DNA of 64,000 nt from Jaltomata sinuosa (Eukaryota > Streptophyta > Magnoliopsida > Solanales > Solanaceae), in assembly GCA_003996215.1 (NCBI GenBank), contig QJPP01007590.1, positions 434,001 through 498,000 on the forward strand, in the 5' to 3' direction. Under the pieces are notes generated by a model. The model was not told where the DNA came from, searched no databases, and saw only the letters and a program-made list of their open reading frames with translations. Both the position numbers and the translations under genes were made by a program. This document shows, piece after piece, positions 47,869 through 57,784 of this stretch (positions are counted from its first letter, which is position 1; each line of letters opens with the position of its first letter).

Positions 47869-50800
47869 TGTCACGACCTGAAAACTAAAGTCATGATGGC
47901 ACCTACTATAACCCACCAGTAGGTAAGCCAACCCTTAGCCTGGAACCATAAGTAACGGGCTAACTTAAGAAAGAACCCAAAAGCGGAAGAAACAACAATA
48001 ACAGCAGCAGACACAATGAACCAACATAATAGGAGATAGATACAACAGTTTTCCCCCAAGACCTAGTGTCAATCAGTACAAGTGCTACTACAACTTAGAT
48101 ATTCTAGATAGATACAACAAAATACGAATAATATCTGAAGGTACAGTAGGAGACTAGTCCAAAAGTAGAAGGAGATGGATCAACTCCAATCGCCAATAGC
48201 TCACCCAATGTCTCCAGTCAGCAAATTTGTACGAGGATAGAAAATCAACAGCAATAACCCATACTAGGATCTGCATTAACAAAAAGATGGTAAGTGTTGT
48301 ATGAGTACCCAAACATGCAGTACCGAGTAAGCATTATCGGCCGACTGAGGTCAAACACGATATAAATATAACAAAAAGAGAATATAACCCAAGGGTAAGA
48401 AAGATGAGTCAAAAGGAAATATAATGGTCAAAACCTAAATAAAAAGGGGAAATACCACCACAATATGAAATGCATAAGAAATAAACCAACAAAAACCAAT
48501 TCGGACTTCCCGAGTCTGTAAAATACACCTGATAAAGACAACCAACTACACACAAATTCTAATAGTTAAGATATGCAAGGAATACCATGAAAATACGATA
48601 TGGAATAGATGAAATAAAATGAAATGTGGCCAATGCAATAATGAATGAGAACCCTGAGTCATTTCACGAGCAGCCAAAACTTACTAACTAATACTGTACC
48701 ATAATACCTGGAATATCCCTTCAGCCCGCCAGAGCTTATCAATATAACAATCAATGCCACAATATTCATGCATAATTAAGAAAACAAAGAGTATTCTCAT
48801 GAGCTCCCAGAGCTTACCAATATAACAATTTCCAAAAGTAAAACCCCGTATATATATGCAAAGGGGGCCGCCGAAGATTATCAATATAATCTCATAACCA
48901 ATGGAAACCAAGGTCCATATCATCTCTCAAACCAAGTGCACAACAGAAGTATAGTCCCATTCCGATGTCAGTAAAATAGTGATGAACAATTTCTTCTTAG
49001 TAGCGTAAGTTTATAGTAAAGGAAACCGTTTTCCCTTTTTATTAACCAAAAATAATGGTAAAAGTGGGACACTCTCCCTGGAGCTCCATTAATTTAAAAG
49101 GGGAGAATTTTGAGTTTGAAATGTTAGAAATCAACTTAAATCAATAAAATCTTTCCTTAGTTTGAAAACCATTTATTAAAAGAAGAGTTTCTTATTAAAC
49201 CATTGAGCCAATCGATTCACGTAATTTTGTACCATTCAAATTCCGTCAATCCATAACATAACCCAATCATATGTGAAAAAGAGATGAACATGAATCAATT
49301 CAAATATATGTATGTATGCATAATATGCACGCAGCTAAACCACGATAGGGCATTAGACCCTTCAAAACAATATTGTACTAACCTGGAATCCAGCCAGCCC
49401 AAGACTATGGTCTCAGGCCCATAAATCCAAATACCAAACCAACCATAAGAATATAACATGATAAGAACAACCAGAAAATCAAGTAAGAAACTACCCTACC
49501 ATGGAATATACCCATCGGATGCTAAGGCCGACTATTCTAATACAAATACTAAAAGGGAACCCTACACTATCTACCAACCCCTAAGGGACCCGCCTAAGGA
49601 AGTCAACTAACTGGAACTAAGCATAAAGCGTACGATAAATAGAAACATGAACAAAGAAAAACCATACTAACCTAGCTCCTTCCAGTCCCATCTCTATGGC
49701 CTCGGGCCCACAATTATATGATAAACAGAATACCAAACCAGCAAGACTAAAATAATAATAATAACAAAGCAATGATAACATCTACTCTATCCCAAACTTT
49801 TATCTAATTCTAGGCTAAGGCTCCCTAATATAATGATATCAACCACAAGCAGTCTAAACTAAACTAAGGCATCTGACCCTAATCCCAAATATATTACACG
49901 GCCTACGCCAAGTCTTACGGAAAGCTATCGCCTATGCTAAGGATTTCTAGCTAAAATCTTACTCTAAAGCACCTAAATCACCTATAAGGATCAATAAGCC
50001 TACTCATAACCATATCCAAACCACAAGATCCCACCAACCATTAGCAAGTTATTATATTCAAACCTCATACGAGCAAAGTCTAAAAAATAGTAAACCATAA
50101 CCTACCGGGAAAGTCAAGCAAACGTGCACAATCTAATCTACAAGACCGGAGCCAATCACCCTCGAGAAGTATCCGCAAGCAGCCACATTATCATAACAAT
50201 GTTTTACATGTCAATAAGAAGTTAATGGTACCCATATTGCTAATAATTTAGCCAGGTCAAAATCTGGGTTACACGCAGGCCCATGGGCCCCGCAACCCAA
50301 AACCAGAAACAAAAATAACCACGAGGTTCCCAACCTCACCAAGAGTACATGCTCAAAATTTGAGCGTAAATGAACCAAGAATGGGGGCTAAAACAACCCC
50401 ACAATCAAGAAATTAAAGAAGAGAAATTCATGGAAATCAACGGAAATTAACATGATAATATACCTATTCAAGAGGCCAAGAACGCACCCAAATCAGAAAT
50501 TAATATTCCTCCAAGTTATAGGAGAGAGCTGGTGAAGAAATCAAGAAATTTGGAGTGAAAATGGAGGAGAAATAGAGTTTTGAACCAACAACTATATAGA
50601 ATGGCCAATGAAGGCGCTGGGGCGGCCTATGGCGCGTAGGGGTGCAGGCGCAGAGCCGGTAGTGCCCAGGAGGCCATGCTGGGTGCTGAGGCGGAGGGGT
50701 GGCCCAGGCGGCGCCCTGGCTCCATACCAGCAACAAGCAATGCCAGTTCACACTTTGGGTCCCCGGGAACACATCTGAGAACCTGCGAACAAAAATAAGC

Positions 50801-51401
50801 TGAGCTATTCGACTATAAATGGCGTTATGGACCCAATGGAATCAATCCAGAGGTCGATTTAATGAAAAGTGGGCCCCGCGCCCAAAATTAACCTTTAGGC
50901 TAACCTTTTCTAAAACAGAACCCAATGGTCGAAATCAAGTCTGGAAGCCTTGGGACTCGAGCCAATGGTCCCTCTAGACTAAACTCGATGTTCCAGAGCT
51001 AATAACACTGATGGAATTTCCATATGAGGTCGTATTCTCCAAATGTTGACCAAAGTCAACCAAACAAGCCCAATTGGCCTGAAAACACAAAATGAGAGAA
51101 ACTTCTAAGCTGAAAAGCTTCTGGATCATGACCAAAGGTCCAAATAGACCAAAGTCCACACTACAGAACTAACAGAACTGTCAAAATTTGATTCCGAGTG
51201 CGTTTACCAAGAAAGATGACCAAAGTCAAGGATTTTCTAGGTTGGAATTCTAAAATAGGGAAATGATCATAACGACCAAACGAATGGTCCGGGTATCGAA
51301 TCGTCAGTCCTGGCAAGTCATAAATGACCTGTAGCTGCTATGGTGAAACTCGAACACAGAAAATGCAAGGAAACAGCGAAATAAATAGGAGGGTTATTAC
51401 A
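47869..51401 (-). repeat. AB 5' LTR, uninterrupted
   Basis: 3533 bp from TGTCACGACC (plus strand) to GGGTTATTACA. TATA at 50589-50601, word island at 50605-50715. It serves as the reference that shows where D interrupts the 3' LTR. Confidence 0.92.
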
Positions 51402-51406
51402 TCAAC
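51402..51406. other. TSD of AB, right copy (TCAAC)
   Basis: Perfect match to 35403-35407. Confidence 0.93.
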
Positions 51407-52260
51407 ATACCTTTTTGACAGAGAATATTGAACAAAACCTTGAGTTTTTCCCTCCAACTATGAACCCTAAGCGCTCTTGCTTCAAGGAACCTTGAGGAGA
51501 CGAATACACACTTTTATGTACTTAATTCATGCCTTAGGAGGTTTAGGAATATTTAGAATGGGTGGGGGAAGGATCTTGGATGAGAAAAGGACCGAAAGGC
51601 CCTCAAAATAACTTAAAGAAGAAATTCCCATAACAATACTCTATGAATCCTATTTATAGGCAATTCCAATTAAAATCCAGATTGGCCTGGAAAGGAAAAT
51701 GCATCCCACAATGGTCGCCAAAATGGTCCATTTTGGCCATAAATGGACCATTTTTTAAGGTGTTTTAACTTACAAGTTTTGACGAGCTTCTGCCTCTAAA
51801 AACGGTCAGATGAATGGACCATTGTCTCAGAAAACAGTCTATTTTCCCTTCCATTTTAATTTCCAAAATTCGACGGACTTCTGGTCAGACAGACGTCTTC
51901 TTGGTAAATTGATCATAACATTTTACTCTGGACTCGGATTAACGCACGGTCAGTGGCATTTGAAAGAAGACTCGAAGACCTTTAATTTGGTAGGTAATAG
52001 GCCACTAACTCATTATATTCTAGGAGAAATAATATTTTGAAGATTACCCAAGTTAGAAAGTTATACGAAAACTTAGTCGGTAGAGAAACTTTAAAATTAA
52101 CTTGTGCTAGAGGTTCCTTAAGACCTTAATTCAGACCCCACACTCTTAGCACACATAGTGCTTGACCGTAACACCTAGTTACAATGAAATATTTTGGGTT
52201 CAGGTCTAATTACACTTGAAAAATTATTGGAATTATAGCTCAAAAGTTTGGGGTGTTACA
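51402..52260 (-). repeat. Element C 5' LTR, outer part
   Basis: Starts with the second TCAAC TSD copy of AB. Matches 29386-30237. Minus-strand TATA CCTATAAATAGG at 51649-51660 and aatggaccatttt island at 51709-51845. Ends GGGTGTTACA at 52260. Confidence 0.9.
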
Positions 52261-52265
52261 GAATC
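52261..52265. other. TSD of element C, right copy (GAATC)
   Basis: Perfect match to 27958-27962. Confidence 0.92.
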
Positions 52266-53480
52266 ACACTTTGCTTGATGCATTTCGCTTTGTATTTGCT
52301 CAGAAGTAGCTTGATTAACCGATAAAACATTCCAACTCCCTTGGCTTGTTTCTTACCTTCAAACCTCAACAAAAACATTACACAAAATAACACCAAAAGA
52401 AAGATACATAAAAATAAAGGTAGATGCTTGGGTTGCCTCCCAAAAATTGCTTGGTTTAATGTCACAGCTCGACGATGGTACCTCTCACTTATGGTTCGTT
52501 GAGGTAAATTGATTCTAAGAGTATGACATCTTTTGGTATACCCAAATACTTCTTGACTCGTTGCCCATTGACTTTAAACGTTGAGCCATTTTCAGCCTCC
52601 AACTCAATTACTCCATTTGCAAAGACTTGAGATACCTTGAAGGGACCAGACAATTTTGACTTATGTTTACCCAAAAAAAGTTAGAGTGTAGAGTTGAACA
52701 AGAGCACCTAATCTTAGGGGGAGAATTCTCGTATTAGAATTTGCTGATCATGGTAATGTTTCATTTGGGGTTTGTAGAGCGAGGCATTTTTATAGGCTCG
52801 CATCGATAACTCATCTATCTCATTGAGGTCCTCAACACTAGCATGGCAACCTTTTCCCAATCCAAGTTCAGCCTTTTCAAGCCCACATGTGTTTATGCTC
52901 TCATTCCACCAGAAGGTGGCAAGCTTTTTCGAAGACCATTTGGTAGGGAGACATGCCAATAAGAGTTTTGTATGCTTTCCTATAAGCCCACAATGCATCA
53001 TCCAATTTCCGGGCCCAATCCGTTCTATTGACATTTACTGTTTCTGTAAGAATGGACTTGATCTCCCTATTAGGCACTTCAACTTTCCCACTTGTTTGTG
53101 GGTTGTAGAGGGTGGCGACTTGATGCTTGACTCCATATTTCTCAAGTAGAGCACTAAACAATTTGTTGCAAAAGTGGGATCCTCCATCACTAATGATGGC
53201 ACGAGGTGTGCCAAACTGAGAGAATATATGCTTTTTGAGAAACATTATGACACTCTTCTCCTCATTGTTTGGCAAAGCCACCGCTTCTACCCATTTGGAA
53301 ACATAGTCCACAACCACAAAAATTAATGTATTCCCAGAAGAGCTTACAAATGGCCCCATGAAGTCGATGCCCCATACATTAAATAATTCAACCTCAAGAT
53401 CAGTGTCAATGGGACTTCATGGAAATGAGACACACCTCCTTCGCATTGACATTAGTCACATTGCTTCACTAGATCATGTG
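52266..53480 (-). pseudogene. pol: Element E integrase relic and start of 3' noncoding DNA
   Basis: The zinc-binding region is decayed at about 53480-53380. The core starts with WGIDFMGPFVSSS (53372-53334) and continues in one frame to 52901, with IISDGGSHFCNKLFSAL and GKVEVPNREIKSIL. The three acidic residues (Asp in GIDF, Asp in SDGG, Glu in KVEV) are all present. A frameshift near 52900 leads to 53034-52714, then the C-terminal tail 52674-52489 with KSKLSGPFKVSQVF and FKVNGQRVKKYLG. Its end at 52489 is the natural pol stop region; 52488-52266 is noncoding. Confidence 0.88.
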
Positions 53481-54206
53481 CATCTTGGAAAAGTGTGGGC
53501 CAATAGAATTTGCTTTGCAACACTTTTGAAGCTACTCGCATACCACCATGGTAACCATCGACAGGTGAAGAATGGCAAGCTTCAAAAATGGGCATCATCT
53601 CGATTTTGGGAATGCACCTTTGGATCATACCATCAGTGCAAATCTGAAAGAGGTAAGGTTCATCCCAATAGAACTTTCAAACATCATGAAGGAATTTCTT
53701 TCTCTTATGGGACGTTAAGCCTTCCTGCACTAGATCACTTGCTAAGAATTTAGCAAAATCAGCAAACCAAGGTATCAGATCATGCCAGGTTGCCGAAATA
53801 TGTTTCTTGGGGAATACATCATTGATATCAAGTGCCCCCACAGGCCTTCCCTCTTTTTCTAATCTCGACAAATGATCAGCTACTTGATTTTCACATTCTC
53901 TTCGATCTTTTACTTCAAAATTAAATTCTTGGAGCAGCAGGACCCATCGGATAAGAAGTTTTTTGGAATCTTTCTTAGTCATCAAGTACCTAATCACTGC
54001 ATGATCTGTATTCATGATGACTTTGGTGCCCAAAAAATATGCCCAAACCTTTCAAAGGCAAAAACCATAGCCAACAACTCTTGTTCTGTTACAGTGTAAT
54101 TTATTTTGGCTACATTCAATGTTTTGCTAGCATAGTAGATCAAGTGAAAGATCTTTTCCTTTTGTTGACCAAGTACTGCCCCCAAAGCACACCATTTGCA
54201 TCGCAC
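53481..54206 (-). pseudogene. pol: Element E RNase H and RNase H-INT linker relic
   Basis: 54206-54012 has MRCKWCALGAVLGQQ (the DAS motif changed) and YYASKTLNVAKINYTVTEQELLAM. A one-base frame change at 54012-54033 leads to 54033-53677 with KVIMNTDHAVIRYLM, then VADHLSRLEKEG and the linker. 53676-53481 is frameshifted linker. Confidence 0.85.
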
Positions 54207-55290
54207 ATAATCTCGAATGGTTTTGACAAATTTGGTGCAATAATGATGGGGGCTGATTTTAAGTTCTTCTTTAATGTGAGGAAGACCATTATGAAACTAC
54301 TATCAAACTTGAATTTTCCCTCTTTTTCAAACAATTTACACAAGGGATAAGCCACTTTCAAAAAATCCTTGATGAAGCACCTATAGAACCCGGCATGACC
54401 CAAGAAACTTTGTATCCCTTTTACAGTCTTCATGGGAGGTAGCTTGGAGATGACCTCAATTTTTCTTGGTCAACTTTAAGGCATTTTTCAAATATTTTGT
54501 GTCCCAACACTATCCCCTATTTTACCATAAAATGACACTTCTCCTAGTTTAGCACCAAGTTCATTTCCTCACACCTTTTGAGTACCTCCTCTAAATGAGC
54601 TAAGAAATCATCAAACTCATCCCCAACAACAGAGAAGTCATCCATAAATATCTCCATGTTATCTTCAACCATGTCTGAAAAGATGCACATAATGCATCTT
54701 TGGAATGTGGCTGGAGCATTGCACAATCCAAATGGCATTCTTTTAAATGCAAAGGTCCCATAGGGATAGGTGAAGGTTATTTTCTCCTGGTCTTCTGTGT
54801 CAATAAAGATTAGGTTGTAGCTGGAATATCCATCAAGGAAACAGTAAAAACCATGACATGCCAATCTTTTGAGCATCTGAACCATAAAAGGGAGAGGGAA
54901 ATGATCCTTTTCGGCCCATGAATTCAACTTTAGGTAGTCTATACACACTCTCTATCTGATTATCGGTCTTAAAGCTATCATCTCATCCTTTTCGTTAGGT
55001 ACGACAGTAATCCTACCCTTTTTTGGAACACATTAAACTAAGCTGACCCAGGTAAGGTCAGATATTGGGAAGACCACCCCTGTATCTAACCACTTGATGA
55101 TTTCTTTCTTAACCACCTCTTGAATAAGCAGATTCAACCTTATTTGGTGTTCAATCGACAATGTGCATTCTTCTTGAAGACTGATCTTGTGCGTGTATAT
55201 TCCCGGGTGTATGCCAATTATGTCGACAATAGTCCAACCAAGGGCCCAATTATGCCTCTTCAAAACCTTGAGTAATGCTTCCACTTATTT
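54140..55290 (-). pseudogene. pol: Element E reverse transcriptase relic
   Basis: The N-terminal motif ALGWTIVDIIGIHPGIYTHK is in 55284-55033. The palm (54948-54544) has CIDYLKLNSW, FYCFLDGYSSYN, MPFGLCNAPATFQRC and an intact FMDD box in EIFMDDFSVVGD. A stop at 54541-54543 follows NLVLN. The thumb/connection is in 54433-54140 (IQSFLGHAGFYRCFIKDFLKVAYPL). A frame break at about 55030-54950 splits fingers from palm. Better preserved than the Ath1 RT but not functional. Confidence 0.88.
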
Positions 55291-56040
55291 TTCACTCAAT
55301 TTGTTAGAGATGATTATTGGCAATGTCTCATTGGTGCCTAAGTAGGCATACTTCAATTGCAATGGCAAAGGCTTTAGCTCCAATACTCGGGGTTCAACAA
55401 TGGATGGTTTGAAAGGAGGAGTTTTTCGGTTCTTCATGTCAAGGTCAAGTTTCTTTGGATGATAGGAGTAAGATCACATCCCACTAAAGAACAACATACT
55501 CCATAGTACTCTTCCATTCCCTCACAATCATAGTTTAATAGAATGGCTTCCAATGCTTCATTCATGAACCCTTCTTTCACATGTAATTCAATGCTCTCCT
55601 AAAATTTGTTAATTGAAAATGCCATCTGGAAGTCTTTTGGCTATTTAATGGACCGACGCACATCGAAGGTTGTCTATTTCTCATTTACGGAGAATTTAAA
55701 GTCCCTCAATTTCATTACATTTGATATGCGCCCCATTTTTAGACTTGTCTGCCCCAAAACAATTGTTATTTCAAAGCCCCCAGTGCAATCAAGTACAACA
55801 AAATTTATAGGGTAGACAAGCCGACCCACTTTTACCAAAATGTCATACCCAATTCCCACGGGACATGTCATCGATCGGTCTTCCATGAGTAATTTTATTT
55901 TTATAAGGGTGGGTTGGCCAAGTTCCAACCATCTAAATGTAGTGAGGACATCAAGATCACACTCGCATTTTCATCACACACTAATCTTGTTGACCTATGC
56001 ACCCCATTCGCATGACAAAAGGTGAAAACACCCATAGTTA
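55291..56040 (-). pseudogene. pol: Element E protease and PR-RT linker relic
   Basis: 55928-55674 encodes ELGQPTLIKIKLLMEDRS, VGIGYDILVKVGRLVYPINF and IVLGQTSL, the downstream half of the Athila protease. The active-site region just upstream (about 55975-55945) reads CDENAS where an Asp-x-Gly-Ala motif is expected, so the conserved Gly is lost. 55673-55291 is linker with frameshifts. Confidence 0.75.
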
Positions 56041-56879
56041 CCTCATCATTAATGAATTTGTCGATAGTATTGCACTACTCTAAGGGGACATGTGAATGAC
56101 CCCATAATCTATGAAGTTGTTCATAATGCACAACTCCTTCACAAACATGGCATACTCAAGCATTTTGTTGAAAATGTCACTTGATAGAATGTTGATGCTA
56201 ATTTTCTTCAACATGGATTCAAATTCTCCCGGTTGCTCCTTTTCTTTCTCTTGCGATAATCATTGAGGAAAAGGAGATGGACACTTGGGAAAGAGTTTGT
56301 AAACCTTGTTCTGATAATCTAGATTTCTTGATAAACTATTTCCCATAGTCCTCTTGTTTCTAGGCTTACTCATGTTTGGATTTGCATTCTCGATGGAGCC
56401 GGATTGGTCTCATGTATCATCTACTCCTTAATATATTTTCGTTTGCTTAGCTTTGAATTGAGAGGTGAGACACAACATTCTATCTTTGAGACATTTAATA
56501 GAAACTGAGTGTGAGTGCACCATTTTGGCAAGTCTTCCAAGTTCACATCTCAACTCTTCGACACCCTCAACAATGGACTTCGTCTTCTCTAGCATCCTCA
56601 CAAGCATGCTTTCCATTCTTGAATCATCATTCTTTACCTTCCAACCTTGATTCCCATGGTCTTCTATCCCCAAACTTGGTCTTTCTATTTTGAGACTTTC
56701 ATGGAAACCCATCTCCTGGTTCTCAGCCAATGTTTTTTCACTATTTTCAGTAGAACAATCCACATCTTCTACTAATTTCATAGTCCCGACAACACCAATG
56801 GTGTTAAAAGTCTCAACCATGTGGTTTTCCACACTTATGGTCATAAACTCAAGAAATGTTTTAGTGAGTGATAGATTTC
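56041..56879 (-). pseudogene. gag: Element E gag C-terminal part, cut by F
   Basis: The frame 56879-56428 holds a charged stretch ending SIVEGVEELRCELGRLAKMV and HSHSVSIKCLKDRM, equivalent to the Ath1 gag at 9313-9432 (SMSQLVDSHSTSIKQLD). 56427-56041 is the gag-protease junction with stops. At 56879 the frame runs into the F LTR; the open frame that begins at 56958 is an artefact of that junction. Confidence 0.8.
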
Positions 56880-57688
56880 TGTAATGACCATTCCGGTTAT
56901 TTCCACGTAAATATTTTCCTTGTACCGTTAGAGCTTGTTTGTAGCGGCCCCAAGTCATTTAAGGCTTGCGGGACCGGTAGTTCAGTGCCGGGGCCATTTG
57001 TTTGGTCGTATGATAAGTTTTGAAGCCAAGAAAGTCGGCAAAAATTATCGTAAGTTTCTTTAATAAATTTTCTAAACTTTGGGTAAAATGTCTCAGAGCT
57101 TTTCTCTCAATATATAAAGAGTTAGAAGTCCCCTGAAATACCAAATCGAAGTTCTACGAGTCTAGTTTCCAACGCACAAAACCTCACGTCCAACTGATCT
57201 TGGAGTAAAAAGTTATGACTGTTTTACCGCGGACTGTCTGGCAGAAACTGGGTCGCGAACCGGGTCGGGTCAAAATCGATTTAAAGCCTCAACTTCACGT
57301 TTTAAATCGCCATTTCAGTTCTGAAACAGTGAGAAAACATAAGGGAGTGTTCCAAGAGAGTTCTTGAGTATCAAAATCGTGCGTAATTGAAAATATTTAA
57401 TTTAAAAGTTGAGCGTGGTAGAAAGTTATATTTTTTATTGCCTTCCTAAAATACTTTTGTTACGAGATATTCGTGTATGTATTTATTTTATAAGGTTTTT
57501 ATAAATTGTAATGTTTTAAAGGAGATAGTAAACTTAGTTATGTTGAAAATTATTATTATAATATAGTAGGTTTTATTTGAAATAATTTTCTATTAATTAT
57601 TGTATATTCAAAAATTTATATATGTTTTACCATGAATTTATGCAATACCCGAATATATACGTAATGGGATAGAAATGAATTTGTGGTT

Positions 57689-57722
57689 CCACTCCACTTC
57701 CACGTGGAAGTGGAGGGAGTGG
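57689..57722. promoter_or_regulatory. Near-perfect palindrome centred on a G-box
   Basis: Arms CCACTTCCAC and GTGGAAGTGG meet at CACGTG, with outer CCACT and AGTGG added by a 4-base offset. It lies about 50 bases before the TATA box. CACGTG is the core for bZIP and bHLH factors in plants; function here is inferred. Confidence 0.6.
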
Positions 57723-57774
57723 ACAACAACAAGCTTTCTAATAGGTGGCATCATTTGGTTATGAGATGGATGAC

Positions 57775-57784
57775 TTATATAAAC
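57775..57784 (+). promoter_or_regulatory. TATA box of F LTR
   Basis: ttatataaac; the best core-promoter match in this LTR, 53 bases after the palindrome. Confidence 0.5.

Larger units (their letters stand above)
35408..51401 (-). mobile_element. Element AB: Tekay-type retrotransposon with reduced pol
   Basis: 5' LTR 51401-47869, tRNA-Met-type PBS, gag relic, scraps of RT, PPT, and 3' LTR 44533-35408 (interrupted by D). TSD TCAAC is perfect. The internal region is only 3.3 kb, so protease, most of RT, RNase H and INT are missing or unrecognisable. The LTRs, about 3.53 and 3.56 kb without D, are long as in Tekay/Del. Confidence 0.9.
27963..52260 (-). mobile_element. Element C: large non-autonomous (LARD-like) LTR retrotransposon
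   Basis: LTR start TGTAACACCC (minus strand) and end GGTGTGACA; 3' LTR 30237-27963 and 5' LTR 52260-51402 plus 35407-34103, with perfect TSD GAATC. It has a methionine-tRNA PBS and a clean PPT, but its 3.9 kb internal region (30238-34102) has no gag or pol motif in any frame. The structure is complete and coding capacity absent, as in large retrotransposon derivatives (LARDs). It inserted into E just past integrase; AB later inserted into its 5' LTR. Confidence 0.88.
23695..56879 (-). mobile_element. Element E: Athila-type retrotransposon, host of the main nest
   Basis: Read on the minus strand: gag C-terminus (56879-56428), PR, RT, RNase H and INT (to 52480), then a 3' noncoding region interrupted by C between 52266 and 27962, PPT at 25741-25726 and 3' LTR 25725-23695. 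Its 5' LTR and gag start lie beyond F. It is inserted in the broken pol at 22051-23694. The left flank base pairs are ctggg (23690-23694); the partner is outside the window. Confidence 0.88.

Noticed and set aside
56880..56958. Apparent start of a 176-codon protein at 56958 on the minus strand
   Set aside because: The first 26 or so codons are F LTR antisense; only 56879-56428 is genuine E gag.
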